Shown: positions 38,953-45,163 of the stretch, in pieces
How positions within the stretch are numbered: the stretch's first letter is position 1
Layout of the letters: every line of letters begins with the position of its first letter
Assembly: GCA_028876525.1 (NCBI GenBank)
Contig: JAGWRI010000008.1
Coordinates: 1 to 45,163, forward strand
DNA: 45,163 nt
Source: Gemmatimonadota bacterium
Lineage (GTDB): Bacteria > Gemmatimonadota > Gemmatimonadetes > Gemmatimonadales > Gemmatimonadaceae
Direction of reading: 5' to 3'
Notes under the pieces: generated by a model
Told to the model about the DNA's origin: nothing
Databases searched by the model: none
Seen by the model: only the letters and a program-made list of their open reading frames with translations
Position numbers and translations under genes: made by a program

Positions 38953-39861
38953 TCACCCCGCCAGGTCGCGCAGCAAGCCCATCATCGCCGCATCCCACGG
39001 ATCCGCGCTCGCATCGTCGTCCGCGATCGCCGGATTCTCCTGCGGCGTTTCCAGGATGCACGGCACCCCGGCCGAGCGCGGATCGTGGAGCAGCCAGCGG
39101 AAGGGCTCCTCGCCGATCTGCCCCTTCCCGATCAGCGCGTGGCGGTCGCGATTCGAGCCCAGCGCGCCCTCGCTGTCGTTGAGGTGAAAGAACCCGGGGC
39201 GCTCGCCCGCGGCGCGCTCGAAGTCGTCCAGCACCGCGGCCTGCGCGGCGGCGCTCTCGTGGATGGGAAATCCCGACGCGAACAGGTGGCAGGTGTCGAG
39301 GCCGTAGCCGGCGCGGGCGCGCAGCGGCACCGGAATGCGCTCCAGGATTCCGGCGACCTCGGCCGGCGTCCGCCCCATCGTGCGACCGGCGCCGGCGGTG
39401 TTCTCCACGAGCAGCCGCGTCGCCCCCTCGACGCGCTCCAGGGCGTGCGTCATCGCCGCGGCGATGCGGTCGAGCGCCGCGTCGCGATCGTCGTCGGTGG
39501 CGGCGCCGGGGTGGAAGCACACCGCCCCGATGCCGAGGGCGGTGGAGCGCTCGAGTTCCTTCGTGAGCCCGTCGCGCGCCCGGGGCCACTTGGCCGGATC
39601 CGGGGTCGCGGTGTTCAGCACGTAGGCGGCGTGCGCCACGACGTGCCCGGGCAAGATCCCGGCCTCGGCGAGCGCTGCGCGGAATCGCTCCACGCGCTCC
39701 GGTTTGATGGAAGTCTTGTCGCCGTAGAACTTGGGGATGGCGGTGAAGACCTGCAGCGCGCTCATGCCCGCACCTGCGGCGCGGCGCACGGCCATGTGGA
39801 TGCCGCCGTTCTCGATCGTGTGGGCGCCGAGGAGCCGGCGGCCGGCGGCGGCCGGCGTCAC
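38953..39861 (-). CDS. nfo: Endonuclease IV (AP endonuclease)
   Basis: 302 residues. A TIM-barrel zinc enzyme that cuts DNA 5' to abasic sites in base-excision repair. The metal-ligand motifs are all seen: HAAYVLNTA (His), VCFHPGA (His), LLVENTAG (Glu), GLDTCHLFASG (Asp and His), FFHLNDSEG (His, Asp), DRHALIGKGQIG (His) and ILETPQ (Glu). The start is a GTG at 39861, with GAGGAG immediately upstream and a GTGA overlap with the REC-HisKA gene. The two are therefore translationally coupled, an unusual partnership. Confidence 0.93.
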   Translation of the reverse strand: MTPAAAGRRLLGAHTIENGGIHMAVRRAAGAGMSALQVFTAIPKFYGDKTSIKPERVERFRAALAEAGILPGHVVAHAAYVLNTATPDPAKWPRARDGLTKELERSTALGIGAVCFHPGAATDDDRDAALDRIAAAMTHALERVEGATRLLVENTAGAGRTMGRTPAEVAGILERIPVPLRARAGYGLDTCHLFASGFPIHESAAAQAAVLDDFERAAGERPGFFHLNDSEGALGSNRDRHALIGKGQIGEEPFRWLLHDPRSAGVPCILETPQENPAIADDDASADPWDAAMMGLLRDLAG

Positions 39862-40541
39862 GGCTCCTCGTACGGCGGGTGGCTCAGGTCGAGCATCCGC
39901 GCGCCGGCCACGTACTCCACCGTCCGCGGGTCGCGCAGCCGGCGCAGCCGCTTCATGACGTCGGCAATGCGCCGGGCCTGCTCGTGGATCACGCGCACGT
40001 GCTCGTTCTCCTCGCCCCGCTCCTTCTCGTCCATCATCATCAATTCCGCATGGCCAAGGAGCGCCGAGAGCGGGTTGTTGATCTCGTGCTGGAGCGCGAT
40101 GCTGGTCTCGCCGATGCCGGCCAGCCAGCGGGCGCGGGCCAGCTCGGCTTCGGCGGCCCGGCGCTGCGCTTCCTGCTCCATGCGCCGCCGGGCGATCACG
40201 AGCCGGGCGCGGAGGTTGCTGGGCGAGGTCGGCTTGGCGATGTAGTCGTCGGCCCCCGCCTCGAGCACCGCGCCGAGGTCGTCCTGCGTATTCCGCCCGG
40301 TGAGCACGAGGATGAACGACTCGTGGTCGGGATCGGCGCCGCGAATGCGCCGGCACAGCTCGAGCCCGTCCATGTCCGGCATCTCGATGTCCACGACGGC
40401 CAGCGGAAAGCGCTCGTTCCGGTACCGTTCCCAGGCGTCGCCCCCGTCGGCGGCCTCGACGGGTTCGTAGCCAAGACTCACGACCACGGCCCGGACCAGG
40501 GCCTGGATCGTCGCGTCATCGTCGGCGATGAGGACTTTCAC
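39858..40541 (-). CDS. Response regulator with C-terminal HisKA-like domain and no ATPase domain
   Basis: 227 residues. The receiver domain (1-120) has Asp7-Asp9, the phospho-acceptor Asp51 (VVDIEMPDMDG) and Lys103 (AKP). A coiled linker (about 115-135) leads to a HisKA-type dimerisation helix with His152 (LQHEINNPLSAL), followed by a helix rich in charged residues (about 170-205). No HATPase domain follows: the gene ends at residue 227 in PPYEEP. It cannot autophosphorylate and may instead act as a phosphorelay module like the REC-HisKA or HPt-like proteins that shuttle phosphate. The start is a GTG at 40541. It is coupled to nfo. Confidence 0.85.
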   Translation of the reverse strand: MKVLIADDDATIQALVRAVVVSLGYEPVEAADGGDAWERYRNERFPLAVVDIEMPDMDGLELCRRIRGADPDHESFILVLTGRNTQDDLGAVLEAGADDYIAKPTSPSNLRARLVIARRRMEQEAQRRAAEAELARARWLAGIGETSIALQHEINNPLSALLGHAELMMMDEKERGEENEHVRVIHEQARRIADVMKRLRRLRDPRTVEYVAGARMLDLSHPPYEEP

Positions 40542-40750
40542 GGGCGGGCGCTGCGGAATGGGAGAACCACGGCTCCGCGGCTCGGCTCGGCGCCTCTCCG
40601 CGGGCTCGGCGACTGCCCGGAAATGTGGCGGATCGCCGCCCCGATGGCGAGTCCCGAACGCGTTGGTCCCGCTCCGGACATCCGGGTATCTTTAGCCCCG
40701 GGCGCGCGTCCGTCGCGCCCGGCGATTCCGGCACCATTCGAGACTCGATC
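40542..40750. promoter_or_regulatory. Divergent region upstream of pruA with TATCTT box and leader hairpin
   Basis: 209 nt. TATCTT (40687-40692) is a -10 box candidate for pruA. The leader then carries a perfect 9-bp hairpin (CCGGGCGCG at 40698-40706, loop of 7 nt, CGCGCCCGG at 40714-40722) that begins close to the expected transcription start. No promoter for the minus-strand gene could be assigned. Confidence 0.5.
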
Positions 40751-42409
40751 ATGCCCTCTTCCGACCGCATTGCCGCTCTTGCCGCGTTCAACGGGACGCG
40801 GCGCGTCCCCCCGCCCGTGAACGAGCCCGTGCGCGGCTACGCCCCCGGCTCCCCCGAGCGCGCCTCGCTCAAGGCCCGCCTCGCCGCCATGGCCGCCGAG
40901 CACATCGACATTCCGCTCGTCATCGGCGGCGCCGACGTGCGCACCGGCGACACCGGGCGCGCCGTGATGCCGCACGACCACCGGCACGTGCTCGCCGACT
41001 GGCACCGGGCCACCCCCGGCCACGTGCAGCAGGCCATCGCGGCCGCCCGCGCGGCGCAGGCCGACTGGGCCAACTGGGCCTGGGAGGACCGCGCCGCGGT
41101 GTTCCTCCGCGCCGCCGAGCTCCTGGCCACGACGTGGCGCGACACGGCCAACGCGGCCACGATGCTCAACCAGTCCAAGACGGCGTTCCAGGCCGAGATC
41201 GACGCGGCGGCCGAGCTGATCGACTTCTGGCGGTTCAATCCGCACTACGCCCAGGAGCTGTACGACGAGCAGCCGCTGTCGAATCACACGATGTGGAATC
41301 AGCTCGACTACCGGCCGCTGGAAGGGTTCGTGTACGCCGTCACGCCGTTCAACTTCACGTCGATCGCCGGAAACCTCCCGACGTCGCCGGCCCTGATGGG
41401 GAACACCGTGGTGTGGAAGCCGGCGTCCTCGGCCATGCTCTCGGCGCACTACATCCTGAAGGTGCTCGAGGCCGCCGGGCTGCCGCCGGGGGTGATCAAC
41501 CTCGTGGGCGGCGACGCGGGGATGATCAGCGACCTCGCGCTGTCGCACCCCGACCTGGCCGGCGTGCACTTCACCGGCAGCACGGCGGTGTTCAACAACA
41601 TGTGGCAGACCATCGGCGCCAACATGTCGCGGTACCGCTCGTACCCGCGCATCGTGGGCGAGACCGGCGGCAAGGACTTCATCCTGGCGCATCCCTCGGC
41701 CGACCCGCAGGCGTTGGCCGTGGCCGTGGCGCGCGGCGCGTTCGAGTACCAGGGGCAGAAGTGCTCGGCGGCGAGCCGCGTGTACGTGCCGCGCTCGCTC
41801 TGGCCCGACGTCCGCGACCGTATCGTGGGCATCATGCAGGACATGCGGATGGGCGACGTCCAGGACTTCCGCAACTTCGTGGGCGCGGTGATCGACCAGA
41901 AGGCCTTCCGGAAGATCGGCGAGTACGTGGCCGACGCGAAGCGGAACGCCAGGATCGTGGCCGGCGGCAAGACCGACGACTCGGTGGGCTACTTCATCGA
42001 GCCGACGCTCGTGGAGACCGACGACCCGGGCTACCGGCTGCTGTGCGAGGAGATCTTCGGCCCCGTGCTCACGGCCTACGTGTACGACGACGCGAAGTGG
42101 ACCGAGACCCTGCACACGATCGACGAGACGTCGCCCTACGCGCTGACCGGCGCCGTGTTCTCGACCGACCGGCGCGGCGTTCGCGAGGCGATGGCCACGC
42201 TGCGCAACGCGGCGGGCAACTTCTACGTGAACGACAAGCCCACCGGCGCCGTGGTGGGCCAGCAGCCGTTCGGCGGCGCCCGCGGCTCGGGCACCAACGA
42301 CAAGGCCGGGTCGAAGCTCAACCTGGTGCGCTGGGTGAGCGCGCGGGCCATCAAGGAGACCTTCTCGCCGCCGACGGACTTCCGGTATCCGTTCATGGGG
42401 GCGGAGTGA
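40751..42409 (+). CDS. pruA: L-glutamate gamma-semialdehyde dehydrogenase (delta-1-pyrroline-5-carboxylate dehydrogenase)
   Basis: 552 residues, the length of stand-alone PruA. It oxidises glutamate semialdehyde to glutamate with NAD+, the second step of proline catabolism. The active-site Cys338 (GQKCSAASR) and general-base Glu304 (GETGGKDF) are present. PFNFTSIAGNLPTSPALMGNTVVWKP and FTGSTAVF are typical of PruA and its NAD site. The N-terminus (FNGTRRVPPPVNEPVRGYAPGSPER) matches the family. The ATG at 40751 lacks a strong Shine-Dalgarno site. No proline dehydrogenase is adjacent; the next genes act on other amino acids. Confidence 0.96.
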   Translation: MPSSDRIAALAAFNGTRRVPPPVNEPVRGYAPGSPERASLKARLAAMAAEHIDIPLVIGGADVRTGDTGRAVMPHDHRHVLADWHRATPGHVQQAIAAARAAQADWANWAWEDRAAVFLRAAELLATTWRDTANAATMLNQSKTAFQAEIDAAAELIDFWRFNPHYAQELYDEQPLSNHTMWNQLDYRPLEGFVYAVTPFNFTSIAGNLPTSPALMGNTVVWKPASSAMLSAHYILKVLEAAGLPPGVINLVGGDAGMISDLALSHPDLAGVHFTGSTAVFNNMWQTIGANMSRYRSYPRIVGETGGKDFILAHPSADPQALAVAVARGAFEYQGQKCSAASRVYVPRSLWPDVRDRIVGIMQDMRMGDVQDFRNFVGAVIDQKAFRKIGEYVADAKRNARIVAGGKTDDSVGYFIEPTLVETDDPGYRLLCEEIFGPVLTAYVYDDAKWTETLHTIDETSPYALTGAVFSTDRRGVREAMATLRNAAGNFYVNDKPTGAVVGQQPFGGARGSGTNDKAGSKLNLVRWVSARAIKETFSPPTDFRYPFMGAE

Positions 42410-42472
42410 ACCACGGTTGACGGTCGCCCGTCGACGGTTCACCGTTAGCGGTCAACCGTCGACGGCGATTCC
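42410..42472. repeat. Interspersed intergenic repeat, copy 3
   Basis: The 63-nt spacer between pruA and the cyclodeaminase gene contains GACGGTTCACCGT (42433-42445) and GTCAACCGTCGAC (42451-42463), both found in other spacers. ACGGTTGAC (42414-42422) is the inverse of GTCAACCGT (42451-42459), so a hairpin can form. The repeat ends 9 nt before the next start codon. Confidence 0.6.
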
Positions 42473-43468
42473 ATGCGCATCCTGACCCAATCGCAGGTCA
42501 CGCGGCTGCTCCCGATGCGCGAGTGCATTCCGCTCATGGAGTCGGCGCTCGCGTCGCTCTCGCGGGGCGAGGTGGTGCTGCCGCTGCGCACGGTGGTGCG
42601 AGTGCCCGACGGGCGCGGCGCGTTCGGGATGATGCCGGCATATTCGGCGGCGCTCCCGGCGTTCGGCGCCAAGGTCATCAGCGTTTTCCCGGGGAATCAC
42701 GCCCGCGGCGTGGACTCCCACCAGGGCGCCGTGCTGCTGTTCGATCGGGAGGACGGACGGATCGTCGCGCTCATGGACGCGTCGTCCATCACGGCGATCC
42801 GCACGGCCGCGGTCTCGGCCGTGGCCACGAAGCTCCTGGCCCGCGAAGATGCCTCGACCCTGGCCCTGCTCGGGAGCGGCGTGCAGGCGCGCACGCACCT
42901 CGAGGCGATCGCGCTCGTGCGCCCCATCGCGCGCGTGCGCGTGTGGAGCCGCACGCCGGCTCACGCCGCGTCGTTCGCCGACTGGGTGCGGCGGACGCGC
43001 GACCTGGAGGTCGCGGTGTGCGCATCGGCCGCCGCCGCGGCCCGCGGCGCCGACGTGCTGTGCACGCTCACGGCGTCGCGCGAACCGGTGCTGGACGGCG
43101 GGGCGCTGGCGCCGGGAATGCACGTCAACGCGGTGGGCGCGTCGCAGCCCGACGCGCGCGAGCTCGCGAGCGACGCGGTGGCCCGCGCGCGGATATTCGC
43201 CGACCGCCGCGAATCGCTGGTCCACGAATCGGCCGACTACCTCACTCCGCTGCGCGAGGGCCTCATCGCCGAAGACCGGGTGGCCGCCGAGTTGGGCGAG
43301 ATCCTGATCGGAAAGGCGCGCGGCCGCGCGTCGGGCGACGAGATCACGCTCTTCAAGTCGCTGGGCCTGGCCGTCGAGGATATCGCGGCGGCCTGCCACG
43401 TGCTGGAACGCGCCGAGCGCGAGAACATCGGGCTCGATGTCGCGCTCGGCGGCGAGCGGCCGTCCTGA
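42473..43468 (+). CDS. Ornithine cyclodeaminase/mu-crystallin family protein
   Basis: 331 residues, the usual length. The NAD(P)-binding glycine motif is LLGSGVQARTHLEA (about 133-146). The family substrate lysine lies in FGAKVISVFPGN (about Lys68). GAVLLFDREDGRIVALMDASSITAIRTAAVSAVATK is characteristic. The family includes ornithine cyclodeaminase, alanine dehydrogenase, ketimine reductase and L-arginine- or lysine-type enzymes, so the exact substrate is not known; proline-forming ornithine cyclodeaminase would suit the neighbouring pruA. The ATG at 42473 follows an interspersed repeat and has no Shine-Dalgarno site. The gene ends about 90 nt before the GTG of the next gene. Confidence 0.92.
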   Translation: MRILTQSQVTRLLPMRECIPLMESALASLSRGEVVLPLRTVVRVPDGRGAFGMMPAYSAALPAFGAKVISVFPGNHARGVDSHQGAVLLFDREDGRIVALMDASSITAIRTAAVSAVATKLLAREDASTLALLGSGVQARTHLEAIALVRPIARVRVWSRTPAHAASFADWVRRTRDLEVAVCASAAAAARGADVLCTLTASREPVLDGGALAPGMHVNAVGASQPDARELASDAVARARIFADRRESLVHESADYLTPLREGLIAEDRVAAELGEILIGKARGRASGDEITLFKSLGLAVEDIAAACHVLERAERENIGLDVALGGERPS

Positions 43469-43557
43469 GCGGCGGCCCGTTCGCCGCGCCACCCCCCTCA
43501 CCGGAGCGCCCGCTGGAACACCCACCGCCAATCCTCGCCCCGCCGCCGCTGGAAGCC

Positions 43558-44484
43558 GTGCAGGCGGCGCGCGACCGCATTGCCGGCACCGCGGTGCGGA
43601 CGCCGCTGGTGCGCCTCCACGCCGGCGCCGGCGCCGAGGTTCACCTCAAGCTGGAGACGCTCCAGCCCATCGGGTCGTTCAAGATCCGCGGCGCGGTGAA
43701 CGCCATGCGGATGCTGCCCCCCGACCGTCTGGCGCGGGGCGTGTACACGGCCAGCGCGGGGAACATGGCGCAGGGGGTGGCCTGGGCGGCCCGCGAGCTG
43801 GGCGTTCCCTGCCGCGTGATCGCCCCCGATCACGTGCCGCAGACCAAGCTGGATGCCATCGAGCGGCTGGGCGCGGTCGTGGTCCGCGTGCCGTTCGCCG
43901 AATGGTGGCGCGCCCTCACGGAGTTCGGCGTCCCGGGCGAGACCGGAACCTTCATCCATCCGGGCGCCGACCCCGCCGTCGTGGCCGGCAACGCGACGAT
44001 CGGGCTGGAGATCGTGGAGGACCTGCCCGACGTGGACGCCGTGCTCGTGCCGTACGGCAGCGGCGGGCTGGCGTCGGGAATTGCGTGCGCCGTGCACGCC
44101 CTCAGGCCCGGGGTCCGGGTGTTCGCCTGCGAGGTGGAGACGGCGGCTCCCTTCTCGGCGTCGCTGGCCGCGGGGCGGCCGGTGGCGGTGGAGTACGTCC
44201 CGACGTTCGTCGACGGCATCGGCGGCAAGGGGGTGCTGGACCGGATCTGGCCCCTGGCGCGCGAGGTGCTGGCCGGCTCGCTCGTGGTGACGGTGCGGCA
44301 GATTGCCGACGCCGTTCGGCTTTTGTCGGAGCGCGCGCGGGTGGTGGCCGAGGGTGCGGGTGCGGCGAGCGTCGCGGCGGCGCTGGCGCACGACGTGGGC
44401 GCGAAACGGGTGGTTTGCGTAGTATCCGGTGGGAACATCGACAGCGCGAAGCTGGCGACGATCCTGACCGGCGCGATTCCGTAG
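43558..44484 (+). CDS. Threonine/serine dehydratase family PLP enzyme
   Basis: About 308 residues. Fold type II PLP enzyme. The PLP lysine is Lys42 (GSFKIRGA), the phosphate-binding loop is YGSGGLASG, and SAGNMAQGVAW and VVSGGNID are family motifs. It may be a catabolic threonine dehydratase, serine racemase or hydroxyaspartate dehydratase; it has no ACT regulatory domain. No ATG or usual start precedes the GTG at 43558, yet family-like sequence (PPLEAVQAARDRI) begins a little upstream, so the true start may be an unusual codon such as CTG. The gene is downstream of the cyclodeaminase gene on the same strand. Confidence 0.85.
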   Translation: MQAARDRIAGTAVRTPLVRLHAGAGAEVHLKLETLQPIGSFKIRGAVNAMRMLPPDRLARGVYTASAGNMAQGVAWAARELGVPCRVIAPDHVPQTKLDAIERLGAVVVRVPFAEWWRALTEFGVPGETGTFIHPGADPAVVAGNATIGLEIVEDLPDVDAVLVPYGSGGLASGIACAVHALRPGVRVFACEVETAAPFSASLAAGRPVAVEYVPTFVDGIGGKGVLDRIWPLAREVLAGSLVVTVRQIADAVRLLSERARVVAEGAGAASVAAALAHDVGAKRVVCVVSGGNIDSAKLATILTGAIP

Positions 44485-44531
44485 CATCAGGCAGTTCGCG
44501 GCAGTTTCACCGACCCACCGACCAACGCTCC

Positions 44532-45163
44532 ATGCCCTCCGCCAGGTACGTCACCGTCGACGTCTTCACCGACCGCCGTTTCGGCGGCAACCAGCTCGCC
44601 GTGTTCCCGGACGCGCGGGAGATCCCGGGCGAGCTGATGCTCGACATCACGAAGGAGTTCAACTATTCCGAAACGACCTTCGTGCTGCCCCCGGAGGATC
44701 CGCGGCACACGCGCCGGGTGCGGATCTTCACGCCCGAGCGCGAGATGCCCTTTGCCGGGCACCCCACGGTGGGCACGGCGCACGTGCTGGCGCACCTCGG
44801 AGAGGTGATGCTCGACGGCCCCGAGACGCGGATCGTGTTCGAGGAGGGGGTGGGTCCGGTGCCGGTGACGATCCGCGAGCAGGGCGGCCGCCCGGTGTTC
44901 GCGCAGCTCACCGCGGCCAAGCTGCCCGAAGTGCTGCCGCCCCCGCCGCCGGCCACCGCGCTGGCCGAGGTCCTGTCGCTGCACGCCGGCGACATATTAC
45001 AGAACGTATATAAGCCCGAAGCCGTCTCGGCCGGCCTCCCGTTCCTGTTCGTTCCGGTCACCGACCGGCGCGCCGTGGGCCGCGCCCGGGTGCGCATGGA
45101 CGCCTGGGAGCGGGTGCTCACGGGCTACCCGACGCGCGAGCTGTTCGTGTTCGCGTTCGATCC
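44532..45163 (+). CDS. PhzF-family isomerase-like protein (3' end outside window)
   Basis: At least 210 residues are visible; the gene runs off the window. The N-terminus (YVTVDVFTDRRFGGNQLAVFPDA) and the catalytic-type Glu47 (EFNYSETTFVLPP) are typical, as is the RIFTPEREMPFAGHPTVGTAHVLA motif. In PhzF of phenazine biosynthesis this family does isomerisation; most members have other, unknown metabolic roles, and no phenazine genes are near. The ATG at 44532 follows the dehydratase by 47 nt. It may belong to the amino-acid catabolic cluster that starts with pruA. Confidence 0.9.
   Translation, partial: MPSARYVTVDVFTDRRFGGNQLAVFPDAREIPGELMLDITKEFNYSETTFVLPPEDPRHTRRVRIFTPEREMPFAGHPTVGTAHVLAHLGEVMLDGPETRIVFEEGVGPVPVTIREQGGRPVFAQLTAAKLPEVLPPPPPATALAEVLSLHAGDILQNVYKPEAVSAGLPFLFVPVTDRRAVGRARVRMDAWERVLTGYPTRELFVFAFD

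Noticed and set aside
38953-40356. Single 467-codon protein spanning endonuclease IV and the region upstream
   Set aside because: The upstream part is an out-of-frame shadow of the receiver gene. The endonuclease starts at the GTG at 39861, with a ribosome site.
44532-45163. Phenazine biosynthesis gene
   Set aside because: PhzF-fold proteins are widespread and no other phz gene is present. The context is amino-acid catabolism.

Overview
This 45 kb window is GC-rich, gene-dense chromosomal DNA. It has short intergenic gaps, many overlapping start/stop codons (ATGA, GTGA, TAATG), frequent GTG/TTG starts and few strong Shine-Dalgarno sites. The gene mix suggests a diderm bacterium, most like Gemmatimonadota: a SufBCDUS operon with an embedded Rieske ferredoxin, a membrane BTAD/AAA/beta-propeller regulator, a carboxypeptidase-regulatory TonB-receptor-like protein, and a lysine-rich SWIB protein. 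The phylum is inference. I see no rRNA, tRNA, CRISPR, transposase or prophage genes.

Layout. 1-4.2 kb: a truncated Rossmann/DUF2520 protein and an M23 lipoprotein peptidase (minus), a 56-residue membrane protein (plus), a thioredoxin-like protein (minus), an orphan PaoB-like FAD/Fe-S dehydrogenase subunit and an FHA membrane protein (plus). Two mirror-image arrays of a 15-bp repeat lie between the membrane protein and the thioredoxin-like gene. 4.2-4.66 kb: non-coding, with a MITE-like inverted-repeat element and the suf upstream region. 4.66-10.3 kb: sufB-sufC-sufD-sufU-Rieske-sufS, an Fe-S cluster assembly operon. 10.3-15.8 kb: an acyltransferase-3 protein divergent from a 1362-residue membrane regulator. 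15.7-17.6 kb: ATPase and permease of a molybdate/tungstate/sulfate-type importer (minus), without a binding protein. 17.9-20.1 kb: an ABC-2 exporter pair. 20.2-20.8 kb: a Phd/VapC-type toxin-antitoxin pair, convergent with a solo DGQHR (DndB-like) protein. 22.1-25.5 kb: an MFS transporter divergent from a type-I ABC exporter. 25.6-29.4 kb: a large outer-membrane receptor with an unusual periplasmic tail.

29.5-36.2 kb is almost all on the minus strand: a GroES-like protein with a bacilliredoxin, a four-helix membrane protein, a hybrid histidine kinase, a Rieske oxygenase of the quaternary-amine type, signal peptidase I, and a histone-H1-like/SWIB protein. 36.4-38.8 kb (minus) is an sdpR-sdpI-hydrolase operon. 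38.95-40.5 kb (minus) is a REC-HisKA protein translationally coupled to endonuclease IV. 40.7-45.2 kb (plus) is an amino-acid catabolism cluster: pruA, an ornithine-cyclodeaminase-family enzyme, a threonine-dehydratase-family enzyme and a PhzF-family protein cut by the window end.

The points most worth following up are the inverted 15-bp arrays that would add pentapeptide tails to both flanking genes, the single-chain membrane BTAD/STAND-like receptor, the DGQHR/VapC neighbourhood, recurrent -10 boxes placed 5-7 nt before start codons (leaderless mRNAs), and two interspersed intergenic repeat families.
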